From Actinomycetota bacterium (lineage in GTDB: Bacteria > Actinomycetota > CADDZG01 > JAHWKV01): a stretch of 6,660 nt of DNA. Both the position numbers and the translations under genes were made by a program. Below, piece by piece: positions 5,529 to 6,660 of the stretch. Location: the NCBI GenBank assembly GCA_019347725.1, contig JAHWKV010000054.1, positions 1-6,660 on the forward strand. The letters run 5' to 3'. Each line of letters begins with the position of its first letter. Within the stretch, counting starts at the first letter, position 1. The notes under the pieces are model-generated. The model saw nothing but the letters and a program-made list of their open reading frames with translations, did no database searches and had not been told where the DNA came from.

Positions 5529-5734
5529 TTTGGCGACAGGTTGGGCATACGGGGGTCTATAGGATTGCGTTTCTTGGCCTGGACCCCTGTCGACCTTTGC
5601 GCGTCGGAAGTTCCATCCTGGTAATGGCCCGGCTGCTTGTCGTAAGAGCCTTCCTCGTTGCCTTGCCTTACCCCGTCTACGTGGGATGGGCTTTCGATGT
5701 CAGTATCCGGTGTGCCGACCCTGATGTTAGCCAC
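5525..5734 (-). CDS. Small hydrophilic protein (69 aa) within the hydrogenase-associated operon
   Basis: This frame starts with GTG at 5734, three bases after the DUF5947 stop, and ends in a four-base TTGA overlap with the DUF6084 start, so it fills the gap between them exactly. GGAAAGGA lies upstream of the GTG at normal spacing. The product is rich in G, D, N, S, Q and P (for example GTPDTDIESPSHVDGVRQGN) and has no Cys, no membrane segment and no domain I recognise. It is probably intrinsically disordered. The tight fit at both ends is the main argument that it is translated. The lack of recognisable conservation means it could be a lineage-specific linker protein or simply a translated spacer that keeps ribosomes moving to DUF6084. 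Confidence 0.6.
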   Translation of the reverse strand: MANIRVGTPDTDIESPSHVDGVRQGNEEGSYDKQPGHYQDGTSDAQRSTGVQAKKRNPIDPRMPNLSPN

Positions 5735-5737
5735 GTC

Positions 5738-6406
5738 TCATTCCTTTCCATTTGAGGACTCGACGACCCGTGCTTTCTCGTTCAGCCGTTGCAGGAACAA
5801 CTCAATCTCGGCCCATGCCTGGTCGCCCCCGGCGAGCCCTTTCCAGTGAGTGCGCATCACGCCCACCAGCGCGTAGCACTCGTCGATAGGTGCGATCCAG
5901 TACCGCCTCCGGTCGTAAGTGCGGTCCACCAACAGCGCCTCCACGTCGTCGGCCATATTGTGGAGGACCGCATTCTGGCTCTCCAGCTCGCTCCAAGCCT
6001 CCAGGGTCAACTGCGACTCGGTTAGTCCCATTGGACTTGGGTAGAAACCCCTCACCCGGTCCTGTTGGCTGTCCCGGTAGAAGAAGGCCATGTCGACCGG
6101 TATGCCGAAACCGGCCCACACATGCTCCTCGAACTTAAAGTCGGGAAGCGACCAGAGCCGATCGCGGATACGGGCGAGCAGACGGCCTCCGGCTTCATCA
6201 CGATCAAACAGCGTCGTGCAAGCTCGACACGTACAGCGCACCTCCCGGTTGCCCAGATCTAGCAGGTGCCCGTGATCCGCAAAGATCGGCTCACTGCACA
6301 GCTCGCATCGAGGAATTTGCAGCCTGACGAGGGACCTGGACCCGCTGATAAACCGCTCCAGCGCCGAGAACGGCGGTGTCGTACTGCCGTGGGGTTCAGT
6401 CAGCAT
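5738..6406 (-). CDS. DUF5947 family zinc-binding protein
   Basis: This 222-residue cytoplasmic protein is recognisable as DUF5947. Near the N-terminus is a probable zinc site: CELC (34-37), the DHGHLLDLGNREV stretch, then CTCRAC (58-63); C34, C37, C60 and C63 are the likely ligands. Further blocks are GIPVDMAFFYRDS (101-113), VRGFYPSPMGLTES (118-131), ADDVEALLVDR (152-162), WIAPIDECYALVGVMRTHWKG (170-190) and a helical C-terminus. A GTG at 6475 in the same frame would add 23 residues but overlap the NifU-like gene by 80 bases. I choose the ATG at 6406 (11-base overlap), although its Shine-Dalgarno is poor, assuming coupling to upstream translation. Function is unknown. The place between a NifU-like protein and DUF6084 suggests a part in hydrogenase maturation or metal-cluster handling, which is inference. 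Confidence 0.85.
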   Translation of the reverse strand: MLTEPHGSTTPPFSALERFISGSRSLVRLQIPRCELCSEPIFADHGHLLDLGNREVRCTCRACTTLFDRDEAGGRLLARIRDRLWSLPDFKFEEHVWAGFGIPVDMAFFYRDSQQDRVRGFYPSPMGLTESQLTLEAWSELESQNAVLHNMADDVEALLVDRTYDRRRYWIAPIDECYALVGVMRTHWKGLAGGDQAWAEIELFLQRLNEKARVVESSNGKE

Positions 6407-6660
6407 TATGCACACTTGAGGTCGGCGCGCCCCCGGGGCGGCCAAACGGTATCTCTGAGACAGGTACGAAGGCACCGGTCCCGGGGTGCTCTTTTGCGCC
6501 AGGCTCGCCTTCCCCTACCGCCTCAACCCGGATTACCTCTGGAAGAGCGCTCTTCAGAGCTTCCTCGACGGCCGACTTCAACGTCACAGCGGAAGACGGA
6601 CACCCGTCGCAGCTGCCGTTCAGCTGCAGGCGAGCCACCCCGTCCACGAGTTCCAAAAAC
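6396..6660 (-). CDS. NifU C-terminal domain (Nfu-type) protein, 5' end outside window
   Basis: These are the last 87 or so residues of a NifU-like Fe-S scaffold or carrier protein; the frame runs off the right edge of the window. The Nfu signature is clear: ELVDGVARLQLNGSCDGCPS, then AVTLKSAVEEALKSALPEVIRVEAVG. The CxxC pair can bridge a [4Fe-4S] cluster between two subunits before delivery to a target. After the domain comes a tail of about 35 residues ending VPVSEIPFGRPGGAPTSSVHNAD. A TTG at 6656 could serve as an internal start but is only the edge of the visible frame. It is the first gene of the visible operon and overlaps DUF5947 by 11 bases. In hydrogenase clusters such a protein would plausibly supply Fe-S clusters to the small subunit; that role is inferred. 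Confidence 0.88.
   Translation of the reverse strand, partial: FLELVDGVARLQLNGSCDGCPSSAVTLKSAVEEALKSALPEVIRVEAVGEGEPGAKEHPGTGAFVPVSEIPFGRPGGAPTSSVHNAD

Noticed and set aside
4992..5755. Plus-strand frames antisense to DUF6084 and the 69-codon gene
   Set aside because: Arg/Gly/Leu-rich antisense shadows of the operon with no domain signal; the minus-strand genes are supported by family, spacing and overlaps.
6396..6660. Calling this the hydrogenase itself or a nitrogenase gene
   Set aside because: Only the NifU C-terminal scaffold domain is present; there are no nickel-binding CxxC pairs of a large subunit and no nif structural genes in the window.

Overview
The window looks like actinobacterial DNA (high GC, GTG/TTG starts, actinobacterial-type protein families). 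A Rubrobacter- or Thermoleophilia-like host is possible, but this is inference. It falls into two compositionally distinct parts that meet near position 484.

Bases 1-484 hold the 3' end of a branched-chain amino acid ABC permease gene (livH type) and the first 23 codons of its partner livM. Third codon positions are almost all G or C (134 of 137 codons by my count). At about 484 livM is cut off and a major facilitator transporter begins in mid-protein, lacking its N-terminal helices, with third-position GC falling to about 68% over its first 60 codons. This is a recombination or deletion scar, or an assembly chimera.

Bases 484-2958 hold the truncated MFS transporter (+), a GNAT acetyltransferase (-) convergent with it, and a DksA/TraR-type zinc-finger protein (+) divergent from the GNAT gene.

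Bases 2978-3608 hold two tandem paralogous genes (-) for mini zinc-finger proteins of 87 and 98 residues, with an inverted repeat between them.

Bases 3686-6660 hold a tightly packed minus-strand operon. In transcription order it encodes a NifU-C-domain protein (cut by the window end), a DUF5947-type protein, a 69-residue hydrophilic protein, a DUF6084-type protein, a 331-residue conserved protein of unknown function and a 33-residue DUF6893-like microprotein. Several neighbours overlap by a few bases, which suggests translational coupling. From memory, NifU-like, DUF5947, DUF6084 and DUF6893 genes accompany the structural genes of high-affinity (group 1h/5) [NiFe]-hydrogenases in Actinobacteria. 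The window is therefore probably the distal end of such an operon, with the hydrogenase subunits beyond position 6660. No hydrogenase subunit is present here, so this link is inference.

No tRNA, rRNA, CRISPR array or insertion sequence was seen. No gene-free stretch exceeds 150 bases.
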